Under the pieces are notes generated by a model. That model did no database searches, was not told the DNA's origin, and saw only the letters and a list, made by a program, of their open reading frames with translations. From positions 62,001-126,000 of the forward strand of contig NZ_JACGWX010000002.1 in NCBI RefSeq assembly GCF_014137945.1: 64,000 bases of DNA. The letters are read 5' to 3'. The stretch comes from Microcella alkalica (lineage in GTDB: Bacteria; Actinomycetota; Actinomycetes; Actinomycetales; Microbacteriaceae). Below are positions 1-8,553 of the stretch, in pieces (position 1 is the first letter of the stretch; every line of letters starts with the position of its first letter). The translations under genes and the position numbers were made by a program.

Positions 1-1
1 A

Positions 2-1234
2 CCGGCTTTCGATGACGCGGTCCGCATGAAGGATGGCTGCGTCATCATCCTGGGGAACGTATTGGTGAAGGCCGTGCACACCCCTGGCCACACGCCGGAA
101 CACATGTCATTCCTCGTCACGGACGGGGCGCAGGCCGACGCGCCAGGGTTCATCCTCACCGGTGATTTCGTCTTCGTGGGCGACGTTGGTCGCCCAGACC
201 TTCTCGACGAGGTCGCCGGCCACGTAGACACGCGCTTCCCAGGGGCGAAGGATCTCTTCGCGAGCTTGCGCGATCGTTTCCTGTCGCTTCCGGACTACGT
301 GCAGGTCTTGCCCGCTCACGGTGCGGGAAGCGCCTGCGGCAAGGCGCTGGGGGCGATTCCGACCTCCACCGTCGGGTACGAACGTGCGTTCTCCTGGTGG
401 AGCGAGTACCTCCGGAACGATGACGAGCAGGGCTTCGTCGACGAGTTGTTGCAGGGACAGCCGGATGCCCCCTTCTACTTCGCGCGTATGAAGGCTCAAA
501 ACAAGAACGGCCCGGTCATCATCGGAGCACCGCCCGCCCTGATCGAATACTCACCTGAGGAACTGGCTGCTGCACTCTCTCGCGACGAGGTAATCTTCGT
601 CGACACTCGTCACAATCGTGAGGTGCACCGGGGGGCCGTCGAACGGTCGCTCAACATTCCGGGCCCGGCGAAGACGGCAAGCTATGGCGCATGGGTGTAC
701 GACCCCGAGGCGGAGCACCGGCCGCTCGTCCTGCTCGCTCACGACCGGCGTGAAGCCGAGTCGCAACGCGACCATCTTTGCCGAGTGGGTATCGATTCCG
801 TTGTCGGCTATGCGACCGGTCTCGAGGGGCTCGAGCTGACGACGCCCAAGACCATAGCGCCCCAAGATCTGGACGGATTCGAGCACTCGCTGCTTCTCGA
901 TGTGCGCAACGCGACAGAGTACGCGGACGGGCACATACCTGGCGCTGACCACATCAGTGGTGCTCGCGTCCTGCGATCACTCGACCGCCTGCCCCACGAC
1001 GGAACCATCGTCGCGTACTGCCAGAGCGGCGTGCGGAGCAGTGTCGTCGCCAGCGCCCTGCGCCGCTCGGGGCTGGACATCACAGAACTTGAGGGTTCCT
1101 ATCTCGGGTGGGCCGCCCTGCCGAGCAGCATTCCCGTGACGGGACTCGCCATGGCGGGTGCCGAGCGCGTCGGCCATGCAGCTGGGCAACCGGATCAGGG
1201 GGCATCGAGAAGCATGAGAGGTGGAGAACGATGA
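2..1234 (+). CDS. MBL-fold persulfide dioxygenase-like / rhodanese fusion (5' truncated by window)
   Basis: The reading frame is open to the left edge, so the N-terminus lies outside. The visible part has the C-terminal half of a glyoxalase-II-type metallo-beta-lactamase domain (HTPGHTPEH near residues 26-34, then TGDFVFVGDVGRPDL and LPAHGAGSACG). Two rhodanese-like domains follow. The first (about residues 180-285) lacks a catalytic cysteine; the second has the active loop YCQSGVRSS with Cys at about residue 340 counted from the edge. Such fusions (the ETHE1/CstB type) oxidise glutathione or protein persulfides and shuffle sulfane sulfur in the cytoplasm. The stop codon overlaps the next start (ATGA), so it is co-translated with the EthD-like gene. 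The sulfur role in this catabolic operon is inference. Confidence 0.85.
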   Translation, partial: PAFDDAVRMKDGCVIILGNVLVKAVHTPGHTPEHMSFLVTDGAQADAPGFILTGDFVFVGDVGRPDLLDEVAGHVDTRFPGAKDLFASLRDRFLSLPDYVQVLPAHGAGSACGKALGAIPTSTVGYERAFSWWSEYLRNDDEQGFVDELLQGQPDAPFYFARMKAQNKNGPVIIGAPPALIEYSPEELAAALSRDEVIFVDTRHNREVHRGAVERSLNIPGPAKTASYGAWVYDPEAEHRPLVLLAHDRREAESQRDHLCRVGIDSVVGYATGLEGLELTTPKTIAPQDLDGFEHSLLLDVRNATEYADGHIPGADHISGARVLRSLDRLPHDGTIVAYCQSGVRSSVVASALRRSGLDITELEGSYLGWAALPSSIPVTGLAMAGAERVGHAAGQPDQGASRSMRGGER

Positions 1235-2145
1235 CTGAGACCATCGAGGTCGCCATGATGAACCTGCTGTGGCCGCGACGAGGGCTGGACCGGGGGTTGT
1301 TCTTCGATTACTGGTCAGGAGCCCACACTCAGATATCCTCGCGGCTCCCCGGCATCCATCAGTATTTCCAGCATCATCTCGATGACGTCACCGGACGCCT
1401 CTTTCCGGGCTCGGACGAACTGTCGTCGGACACCACTCGGTCCCCGGGCTTCTTCGGAGACGCTGAGATCACCTTCGCGACGAGGGAGAACCTCGAGGCT
1501 TTCGCCGCCTCATTGTCGCCACTGATGAACGACGAACAGAACGTGTTCGCGAAGACCATCTCCTACCAAGCGACTACGGAGAACGTCGCAACTCTGATCG
1601 ACGACTGCGTCGACGATTCTCCGAACGGCGATCTGGGGCAGTACGAGAAGTACATGCTGTACCTCCGCCGCCGAGCGGGTTCTGACCTCGAGGGCTTTCG
1701 AGCGATCGTACGCGACGAGGTGGCCCCTTCCCTTGCCTCGAGTCCCGACGTCATCAAGGTCCGATATCGGCTGGTCGACCTCTACGACAACGACGCTGTG
1801 ACCCTCCTCGCGCCGAACGTCTCCAATATTGAACCCGAGTCCACCCAAGCGACCGCCTGCATCGAGGTCGTGTTTCCTGATTCGATGGCGCGCCGTCGGT
1901 ACGGAGCGTCAGCGCTTTCGGCGCGCACTGTCCAGGGCCTCCGAGAGGCCTGCGACGAGGTCGTCGTGATGCGCGCGCTTCGCACCTTCACCGTCTACAA
2001 CCACGGTCGCATCACGCTCGCGGGGTTGAGGACGCCGCAGATGGCAGCACAGATACGCACGATCGGGGCGATCAACCAGACGAGCACCGAGGTGGAGCAG
2101 CTGCTTCTCAACGAGCACACCCAGCTCACCGCCGGAGGTCTCTGA
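1231..2145 (+). CDS. EthD-type dimeric alpha/beta-barrel protein
   Basis: A protein of 304 residues. The start is ATG 1231, overlapping the previous stop, preceded by gaggtgg. The first 110 residues match the EthD-like ferredoxin fold (WPRRGLDRGLFFDYWSGAH, then PGIHQYFQHH). Residues about 125-245 look like a second, weaker copy (YEKYMLYLRRRAGSDLEGF, AfACIEVVFPD-like strand). EthD proteins accompany oxygenases in degradation pathways, but their reaction is usually unknown. It sits directly ahead of four luciferase-family genes, so an accessory role for those oxygenases, or an isomerase/decarboxylase step, is possible. The tandem arrangement is read by eye and is less certain than the first domain. 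Confidence 0.7.
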   Translation: MTETIEVAMMNLLWPRRGLDRGLFFDYWSGAHTQISSRLPGIHQYFQHHLDDVTGRLFPGSDELSSDTTRSPGFFGDAEITFATRENLEAFAASLSPLMNDEQNVFAKTISYQATTENVATLIDDCVDDSPNGDLGQYEKYMLYLRRRAGSDLEGFRAIVRDEVAPSLASSPDVIKVRYRLVDLYDNDAVTLLAPNVSNIEPESTQATACIEVVFPDSMARRRYGASALSARTVQGLREACDEVVVMRALRTFTVYNHGRITLAGLRTPQMAAQIRTIGAINQTSTEVEQLLLNEHTQLTAGGL

Positions 2146-2242
2146 CTCGCGTGGGGGATGACGCCGATGCCATGGCGTCACAACAGGGGCTCTCGATCAA
2201 CGTCGTGAGCATTCACGATCCACCAGAACAAGGAGCGACAGA

Positions 2243-3271
2243 ATGGACATCGGAATCGGTCTATGGGGAATGCAGAGCACACGCTCTGCGCCCGTGGCGC
2301 ACGCGACGTTGTATCGACGTCTCGCGGAAGACTCGCAGGTTGCCGAGGATCTCGGATACGAGTCGCTCTGGCTCACCGAGCACCGCTTCTGGTACGACGG
2401 GTATCTCCCCTCGTTGCTGGCGGCGGGGGGCTACATGGCCGGAGCGACCACGAGGCTGCGCATCGGCACCGGCTGTCTCCTGCTGCCGCAGCATGATCCG
2501 ATTCGCGTGGCGCAGGGCGTTGCTGCACTCGACCAGGTGTCTAACGGCCGGCTGGACTTCGGGGTCGCTCTTGGCTATCGCGATGAGGAGTTCGACGGTC
2601 TTGGTATTCACCGGAAAGAGCGCGCGCAGCGAATGGAGTACGCGCTTGATGTGCTCGCAGCAGCGGGAGCCGGTCGTCCCATCCATTATGGCGGGCCCGT
2701 CATCACACCTCGGCCCGTTCAGGACCCGGTGCCGATCTGGGTGGCCGCAGTGAGCGACGCCGCAGTGAAGCGCGCAGCGCGACGCGGTCTCGACATCCTC
2801 CTGTCTGACGCTCACGATGACCAGCGCGCCGGAGAACTGGTCGAGCTGTACAAAAAGACAGCCGACGAGCACGGAGTCGACAGCACCAACGTGCGCTTCG
2901 GGATCCTGCGATACGTCTGGGTCGATGACTCGGCCGCGCGGGCGGAGGCGGAGGTCGTTCCCCGGCTGCGATCCTTCCTGCTCGAACAGCTCGGCGGCTG
3001 GCGCTATCTCTCCGACGAGAACGGAAACGCGCTGGGATTCGAGCAGCCCGAGAAACTCCGGATGGCGGCCGAGGGAGTCATCCGCAACAACGCTGCGATC
3101 GGCACTCCAGACACGGTGATCCGCAAGCTGCGTGCCCTCGAGAGTGTTGGTGTGAATTTCGTCGTCGCGCGGAGCCACCTCGTGTCACAGACGCCGCAGC
3201 AACTGCACCACGCCATGGAGCTCCTCGCCCGCGAGGTGGCGCCCGCCGTCGCAACCACAAGGAAGGCATAA
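2243..3271 (+). CDS. LLM-class flavin-dependent oxidoreductase, 'A' type, copy 1
   Basis: A bacterial-luciferase-family (LLM) TIM-barrel protein of 342 residues with the family start MDIGIGLWGMQS, the motif TEHRFWYDGYLPSLL near residue 50, and GRLDFGVALGYRDEEF near residue 105. The family oxidises substrates with reduced FMN and O2, or with F420. ATG 2243 follows aaggagcgacaga, a good ribosome site. It is separated by 2 bp from the 'B' partner and is clearly paralogous to the protein starting at 6449 (shared WYDGY.PSLL, LGYRD.EFDG, LLxEQLGGWRYL). The A/B tandem resembles heterodimeric luciferase-type monooxygenases. No flavin reductase is present in the window. The substrate is not recognisable. 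Confidence 0.88.
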   Translation: MDIGIGLWGMQSTRSAPVAHATLYRRLAEDSQVAEDLGYESLWLTEHRFWYDGYLPSLLAAGGYMAGATTRLRIGTGCLLLPQHDPIRVAQGVAALDQVSNGRLDFGVALGYRDEEFDGLGIHRKERAQRMEYALDVLAAAGAGRPIHYGGPVITPRPVQDPVPIWVAAVSDAAVKRAARRGLDILLSDAHDDQRAGELVELYKKTADEHGVDSTNVRFGILRYVWVDDSAARAEAEVVPRLRSFLLEQLGGWRYLSDENGNALGFEQPEKLRMAAEGVIRNNAAIGTPDTVIRKLRALESVGVNFVVARSHLVSQTPQQLHHAMELLAREVAPAVATTRKA

Positions 3272-3273
3272 CC

Positions 3274-4314
3274 ATGCGATTTGGATTAGGACCCTTCGCT
3301 GCCGAGGCTGTCGGCAAGGTTGGCGCGACGGAGGCATACGAGATCATCAGCGACGCTGTTGTGCTCGCGGAAAATCTGGGCTTCGATTCGGCCTGGACCG
3401 CGGAGCGCTACTTCACCCGCGACGGCTACTGTCCGTCTGCGTTCGTGGCGGCGTCGGCTCTCGCGGCACGGACAGACGCGATTCGCTTGGGCGTCCTGCC
3501 CATCCTCGGGCTTTCCCATCCGCTTTACCTTGCGGAGGATGCCGCAACGTTCGACAACCTCGCTGCCGGTCGAGCGATCATTGCTCCGATTAACGCCGTC
3601 GCGCACGAGATCGCGGGGTACGAGGTGGACGCAGGAGAGTACGCAGACCGGTTCCAGGAGTCCCTCGATGTTCTCTTCTCCGCTTGGTCGGCGCGCCCGT
3701 TCCATCACCAGGGTGCAACGTGGACGATCCCTGCGCAGCTCGACGGCCACACCGAGAACACGACCGGCACCGTCACGGTCACGCCGAAGCCCGTGCAGTT
3801 CGAACTCCCCGTGTGGCTCGGCGGTTTCTGGGAGGAGGGCCGTTCACTCGCGGCTCACTACGGTCTTCCGATGATCCTTGGTGCTGTGACGGGTAACTCC
3901 GCCCTCGGCGAGCTCTGGGATCACTACGATGCACGCACGCACCGAGAGATCCGAGCACCCCGCGTCCTCATTAGGGACGTGTACGTCTCGGCTCACGGCA
4001 ATCCGCTCGACGAGTGCGGTGAAGCGTTCGCGCGCCAATTCGACAACTATCGCGAATGGGGCCTCTGGTCCGGAGACACCAGCGACGTTGCCGCACTGGC
4101 CGCGGACCGGATGATCATCGGCACTCCCGAGCAGGTCATCGAGCAGATTCGGGAATTGGACGAGGCGCACGGGATCGATCACCTCATCTGCCGGATGCAC
4201 TTCCCCGGCATGGCATTCCCGCAGCTCGTGGCGTCGATGACCCTGTTCGGCCGTGAGGTCATGCCGGTATTCAAGATGCCCGACCTTCCCATCCAGATCC
4301 TTCGCGGAGTCTGA
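3274..4314 (+). CDS. LLM-class flavin-dependent oxidoreductase, 'B' type, copy 1
   Basis: A luciferase-like monooxygenase of 346 residues, starting MRFGLGPFAAEAVG, with AERYFTRDGYCPSAF near residue 45 and a C-terminal phosphate/flavin-binding region (DRMIIGTPEQVIEQI). Its closest relative in the window is the protein at 7529 (both start MRFGLGP, both have GERHFT/AERYFT and the IIGxxExxIEQ motif). It begins 2 bp after the A-type gene, so translation is probably coupled and an A:B heterodimer is plausible. It is followed 1 bp later by the CoA-transferase. Whether the B chain is catalytic or structural (as in LuxB) cannot be decided from the sequence. Confidence 0.87.
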   Translation: MRFGLGPFAAEAVGKVGATEAYEIISDAVVLAENLGFDSAWTAERYFTRDGYCPSAFVAASALAARTDAIRLGVLPILGLSHPLYLAEDAATFDNLAAGRAIIAPINAVAHEIAGYEVDAGEYADRFQESLDVLFSAWSARPFHHQGATWTIPAQLDGHTENTTGTVTVTPKPVQFELPVWLGGFWEEGRSLAAHYGLPMILGAVTGNSALGELWDHYDARTHREIRAPRVLIRDVYVSAHGNPLDECGEAFARQFDNYREWGLWSGDTSDVAALAADRMIIGTPEQVIEQIRELDEAHGIDHLICRMHFPGMAFPQLVASMTLFGREVMPVFKMPDLPIQILRGV

Positions 4315-4315
4315 C

Positions 4316-5497
4316 ATGGGCCAACCGCGCCGACCGCTGGAGGGCATTCGTGTCCTCGAACTCGGTGCGCTCGTCGCGGCACCGTACTGCGGGATGCTCC
4401 TCGCGGATCTCGGAGCGGAGGTCATCAAGGTGGAACCGCCGGAGGGAGACATGGCGCGGCGTTTCGCACCTTTCGTCGAGGGAGAAAGCGCCTTCTTCAT
4501 GTCGGTGAATCGGGGCAAACGGAGCGTGGTCCTGGACCTGCGTGAGACCGCAGGGCAGGAGGCGGCGCGTCAACTGGCCGCCTCCTGCGACGTCCTGGTG
4601 CACAACTACCGCACCGGTATCGCCGAGCGACTCGGCATGGGCTACGACGACCTGTCCGAGATCAATCCGAGACTTGTGTACTGCGCCGTGTCGGGATACG
4701 GCCCGGACGGTCCCATGGCACAGCGCCCTGGCATCGATCTGCTGTTCCAGGCGGAATCGGGGATGATGGCGATCACCGGTGAACCCGGAGGCGTTCCTGT
4801 TAAGGTCGGGACGAACGCGGCGGATGTCTATGCCGCGACCATGGCGAGCACCTGCATTCTGAGCGCGCTCGTGGAGCGTGCACGGACGGGCGCGGGCACA
4901 CGTGTCGATGTGTCGTTGCGGGACGCGTTCTTCGCCCTCCAGGCGTGCTGGGTCTCAAGCTACCTCGCGACAGGGGAGCAGCCGTCGATGCTCGGTGCGG
5001 AATCACCCTTCACGGCTCCGACCGGTGTATACGAGACGGGCGATGGATCGATCGTCTTGGCCGTGGTCAACGAGAAGCATTGGCGGATTCTTCACGACCT
5101 CCTGTCGCTCCCGATCGCTGTCGACGACCCGAGGTTTGCGGACAACGAACAGCGAGTAGCGCACTGCGACAACCTCAGAGTCATGGTGAACGATGCCCTC
5201 GTCGGGCGAACTACAGCACAGTGGCTCGTGGAATTCGAACGGTCTGGCATACCGGCTGGTCGCGTCATGGATTACGCCGAAGTGGTGGATGATCCCCAGA
5301 TTCAGTTCAACGAGATGATCATGGAGCTCCGGCACCCGGTCGCCGGGGGAATTCGTGTGCAGGGTGTTCCCTTCTGGCTGGACGGGCAGAAGCCCGAGCG
5401 TCCCTCGCCGCCCCCGGTCCTGGGCGCCGACACCGACCATGTTCTGGAAATGCTGTCTCTCGAAACGTCAGGCGGACGCGCGTGGGCGAGCAGATGA
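4316..5497 (+). CDS. CaiB/BaiF (class III) CoA-transferase
   Basis: A protein of 393 residues of the formyl-CoA transferase family. It has the N-terminal signature LEGIRVLELGALVAAPYCGM, the segment DLGAEVIKVEPPEGD, NRGKRSVVLDL near residue 65, and the catalytic aspartate in PGIDLLFQAESG (D141). The start ATG 4316 lies one base after the previous stop. An upstream in-frame ATG at 4253 would run through the preceding gene and is rejected. The family moves CoA between carboxylates without ATP. With the BadI-like hydrolase and the CoA ligase in the same operon, it probably activates or recycles a carboxylate intermediate. The exact acyl group is unknown. Confidence 0.9.
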   Translation: MGQPRRPLEGIRVLELGALVAAPYCGMLLADLGAEVIKVEPPEGDMARRFAPFVEGESAFFMSVNRGKRSVVLDLRETAGQEAARQLAASCDVLVHNYRTGIAERLGMGYDDLSEINPRLVYCAVSGYGPDGPMAQRPGIDLLFQAESGMMAITGEPGGVPVKVGTNAADVYAATMASTCILSALVERARTGAGTRVDVSLRDAFFALQACWVSSYLATGEQPSMLGAESPFTAPTGVYETGDGSIVLAVVNEKHWRILHDLLSLPIAVDDPRFADNEQRVAHCDNLRVMVNDALVGRTTAQWLVEFERSGIPAGRVMDYAEVVDDPQIQFNEMIMELRHPVAGGIRVQGVPFWLDGQKPERPSPPPVLGADTDHVLEMLSLETSGGRAWASR

Positions 5498-5581
5498 CAG
5501 GGTCAAGAAGACAGGCCGCGGTGGTAACCAGAAATCGGGCAGCGGGCGCGCAATCCGTGTGCCCTCGAGAGAGGAAATGTG

Positions 5582-6376
5582 ATGAAAAGTCGTGAATTGG
5601 ACGACGTGACGTACGCAGTCGAGGACGGACTCGCGTGGATCACGATCGATCGACCCGATCGGATGAATTCATTCCGAGGTCAAACGATCGACGAACTCAT
5701 CCATTGCTTCAAGCTCGCGTGGGGAGACCCGGCCGTAGGCGTCATCGCCTTGACCGGTTCAGGAGAACGAGCATTCTGCGTGGGCGGCGACCAGAAACTC
5801 CGCCAGCAGGAGGGCGACTACGGCCCGACGGAATACAACGTATTCCAAGACGAGTATCTTCAGCGGCTCATCAGAGACGTCCCTAAGCCGGTGATCGCTG
5901 CCGTCAATGGGTTCGCGATCGGCGGCGGGCAGGTGCTCCACGTAGTCTGTGACATCACCATCGCGGCTGAGCATGCCGAGTTCGGTCAAGCGGGGCCGCG
6001 CGTGGGCTCGTTCGACGCGGGGTTCGGCACTGCTTATCTGGCGCGCATAATCGGCGGCAAGCGGGCGCGTGAAGTCTGGATGCTCTGCCGCCGCTACTCA
6101 GCACAGACCATGCACGACTGGGGTCTCGTGAACGCCGTGGTCCCCATCGAACAGCTGCGGGACGAGGTCCGCCGGTGGGCCGACGAAATGCTCGCACTGA
6201 GCCCCACGGCGCTGAAGGTCGTCAAGCACTCCTTCAACGCGGACACGGAGTCGATCGCGGGAATCTCGGCGATGGCCTTCGACAGTCTCGGGATATTCGT
6301 TCAAACAGATGAAGCCAAAACCGGTGTGAACGCGTTCGTGAATCACGAAAAGCCTGACTTCGGCTCGTTCCGTTGA
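5582..6376 (+). CDS. crotonase-family hydrolase, BadI/MenB-like
   Basis: An enoyl-CoA hydratase/isomerase-fold protein of 264 residues. GERAFCVGGDQ and FAIGGG (residues 111-116) form the oxyanion hole. The stretch GPRVGSFDAGFGTAYLAR (D145 in GSFDAG) and RAREVWMLCRRYSA are diagnostic of the subgroup holding naphthoate synthase (MenB) and 2-ketocyclohexanecarboxyl-CoA hydrolase (BadI), rather than ordinary hydratases. No other menaquinone gene is nearby and the operon is catabolic, so a BadI-like C-C bond (beta-keto ring) hydrolysis is the better guess. ATG 5582 is placed 7 bases after gaggaaat; GTG 5579 is an alternative. BadI versus MenB-type chemistry cannot be separated by eye. Confidence 0.85.
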   Translation: MKSRELDDVTYAVEDGLAWITIDRPDRMNSFRGQTIDELIHCFKLAWGDPAVGVIALTGSGERAFCVGGDQKLRQQEGDYGPTEYNVFQDEYLQRLIRDVPKPVIAAVNGFAIGGGQVLHVVCDITIAAEHAEFGQAGPRVGSFDAGFGTAYLARIIGGKRAREVWMLCRRYSAQTMHDWGLVNAVVPIEQLRDEVRRWADEMLALSPTALKVVKHSFNADTESIAGISAMAFDSLGIFVQTDEAKTGVNAFVNHEKPDFGSFR

Positions 6377-6448
6377 CGTGACAGCGCGAGCAGAATTTCA
6401 CGTCGCAACATTCACTATTCACCGCTAAGCACAGGGATGGGAGTCATT

Positions 6449-7495
6449 GTGGGAGAACTCGAGATCGGTGTCGGTATTTGGAGTTTGCAGTCCACGAAAG
6501 CTGGGCCGCGACACTTCGCCTACCTCTACAAGGAGTTGATGGAGGATGCTGCATTCTGCGATCAGTTCTCCACCATCAAGACGATCTGGCAGACCGAGCA
6601 CCACTTCTGGTACGACGGCTATTGCCCGTCGTTGCTGACAGTCGCGGGAGGAATCGCCGCGGCCACCAAACGGATCCGAATCGGCCAGGCAGCGTTGTTG
6701 TTCAGCCAGCACGAGGCGCTGCGCGTCGCGCAGCAGGCGGCAGTGCTGGACCAGTTGTCGGGCGGCCGCCTGGACCTGGGGCTCGCGCTGGGATATCGAG
6801 ACAACGAGTTCGATGGCTTCAACATTGATCGACGCATCCGGCGTCACCGATTCGAAGAAGGGGTCGAGATCGTTGGTCGCGCATTCGCCGATGGTCCGGT
6901 CAACTTCGCGGGGGATCAGTTCGATGTTCCCGACGTGGAGGTGACACCGAAGCCTTTCCAGTCGGACGTTCCGATCTGGGTCGCGGCGGTCGGCCCCGAC
7001 CCGATCAGGCGTGCGGCTCGGATGGGAGCGTCGATCATTCTCTCTGATGCGCTCACACTGGAGCAGCTACGACACCAGATCGACCTGTACTACACCTGCG
7101 CCGAAGAGTACGGCGTGGACGTGTCCCACGCCAAAATGGGTGTTCTGCGACGCGGCTGGGTCGCTGAAACCGATGACGAGGCCTATCGGGAGGCACTCCC
7201 CTCGTTGCGGTTCCTCCTCCGCGAGCAGCTGGGAGGGTGGCGCTATCTCGTCGACGAGAAGGGTGAACCGGTCGGGTTCGACCGCCCGCGGGATCTCGAT
7301 GCCGCAGCAGATCGGCTCGTGAACGTTCACGAGCGCACGATTGGGCGGCCGGAGAAGGTCGTGCGCGGCCTTCGCGAGATCGCGGCTACCGGGTGCACGC
7401 ACGTCATCTTCGGTACTCGTTTCGACTCGCTTCCCCGGGCGAAATATCTTCGCTCGCTCGAATTGCTCGCCACAGAGGTCATTCCCAACATCTGA
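6449..7495 (+). CDS. LLM-class flavin-dependent oxidoreductase, 'A' type, copy 2
   Basis: A second A-type luciferase-family protein of 348 residues. GTG 6449 is chosen because gggag lies 5 bases upstream and the protein then begins MGELEIGVGIWSLQS, aligning with MDIGIGLWGMQS of copy 1; ATG 6437 has no ribosome site. Shared motifs with copy 1 are TEHHFWYDGYCPSLL, GRLDLGLALGYRDNEFDG and LREQLGGWRYL. It starts the second A/B pair, 33 bp before the B gene. The two A copies are similar but clearly diverged, so they probably serve different steps or substrates rather than being a recent duplication. Confidence 0.87.
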   Translation: MGELEIGVGIWSLQSTKAGPRHFAYLYKELMEDAAFCDQFSTIKTIWQTEHHFWYDGYCPSLLTVAGGIAAATKRIRIGQAALLFSQHEALRVAQQAAVLDQLSGGRLDLGLALGYRDNEFDGFNIDRRIRRHRFEEGVEIVGRAFADGPVNFAGDQFDVPDVEVTPKPFQSDVPIWVAAVGPDPIRRAARMGASIILSDALTLEQLRHQIDLYYTCAEEYGVDVSHAKMGVLRRGWVAETDDEAYREALPSLRFLLREQLGGWRYLVDEKGEPVGFDRPRDLDAAADRLVNVHERTIGRPEKVVRGLREIAATGCTHVIFGTRFDSLPRAKYLRSLELLATEVIPNI

Positions 7496-7528
7496 CCGTC
7501 GGAACACCGACACCTAGGGAGAAAAATC

Positions 7529-8551
7529 ATGAGATTTGGTCTTGGTCCGCTCACCATGGAGATTGCGGACCCATCAAAGAAGCAGGTCGACGTCTACGAG
7601 GAAGCTCTCGAGCAAACCGTGACAGCCGAGTGGTGGGGTTTCGACTCGGTGTGGGCGGGCGAGCGCCACTTCACTCCAGATCACTTCAATTCATCGGCCT
7701 CCGTCATCGGGGCGGCACTTGCCCAGCGCACGGAGTTCGTGCGGGTGGGGGTCATGCCCGTGCTGGGACTGGTGAATGCGATGTACCTGGCCGAGGAGGT
7801 CGCGTGCATCGACAACATCAGCAACGGGCGCACGATCGTGGCGGCGCAGGTACCGACTGAGCAGGAACAGTACGGTTGGCGCGGGTCCGGCACCATCGAG
7901 CGAATGCTGGACGACATCGCCGTGCTGCGGAAGTCCTGGGGGCCCAACCCGTTCTCGCACAAGAGCGAATTTCACACGATCCCGATGGAGAACGACGTGC
8001 ACATCCAGGCACGCGGGATCGACAAGATCTCGGTTCAGCCGAAGCCGGCCCAGCTGGAGGTGCCGCTGTGGGTGAGCGGGTCGGATGTCGCATCTCAGTT
8101 GGCCAAGGAAGTGGGAGTTCCCTATTTCGCTCCGGCCCACCTGCCGCTGTCTGAGCTGCACGATCTGTACGCGGATACCCAGCGGGAGGGCGCGACGGTT
8201 CCCCTCGCGCGTGAGGTCTTCATTGCTCGGACAACGGAGCATGCCCACGAGCTCGCGGCGGACGCCATTGCAGGCCTCTACAAGAGAATGGCGCGTGCGG
8301 GACTCGTCAAGGAGTGGGACTCGTTCGAGGAACTCGCCCGCGACCGCTTCATTATCGGGGATGCAGAGACCTGCATCGAGCAGTTGTACCGCTATCAAGA
8401 ACAGCTCGGTGTGAACTACGTCGTAGCCCGTATCGCGTACCACTCGATGCACCACGGTGAGACGGCGAAGGCGGTTCAGCTCTTTGGCCAGGCAGTCGTT
8501 CCCGAGTTCCGCATGTTCGGTCTGCCTGATGAGATCCGAAAGCTGGCGTAG
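7529..8551 (+). CDS. LLM-class flavin-dependent oxidoreductase, 'B' type, copy 2
   Basis: A B-type luciferase-family protein of 340 residues, paralogous to the one at 3274 (both begin MRFGLGP). It has the motifs GFDSVWAGERHFTPDHF, GRTIVAAQVPTEQEQYG and FIIGDAETCIEQL. ATG 7529 follows agggagaaaaatc, a good ribosome site. It ends 2 bp before the CoA ligase, keeping the compact operon spacing. As with copy 1, a heterodimer with the A partner is inferred from gene order alone. No F420- or FMN-specific residue can be assigned with confidence. Confidence 0.87.
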   Translation: MRFGLGPLTMEIADPSKKQVDVYEEALEQTVTAEWWGFDSVWAGERHFTPDHFNSSASVIGAALAQRTEFVRVGVMPVLGLVNAMYLAEEVACIDNISNGRTIVAAQVPTEQEQYGWRGSGTIERMLDDIAVLRKSWGPNPFSHKSEFHTIPMENDVHIQARGIDKISVQPKPAQLEVPLWVSGSDVASQLAKEVGVPYFAPAHLPLSELHDLYADTQREGATVPLAREVFIARTTEHAHELAADAIAGLYKRMARAGLVKEWDSFEELARDRFIIGDAETCIEQLYRYQEQLGVNYVVARIAYHSMHHGETAKAVQLFGQAVVPEFRMFGLPDEIRKLA

Positions 8552-8553
8552 AG

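Noticed and set aside
5024-5033. tgtatacgag resembling the operator-like motif
   Set aside because: It matches only 7 of the 9 core bases and lies inside the CoA-transferase coding sequence, so it was not counted as a regulatory site.
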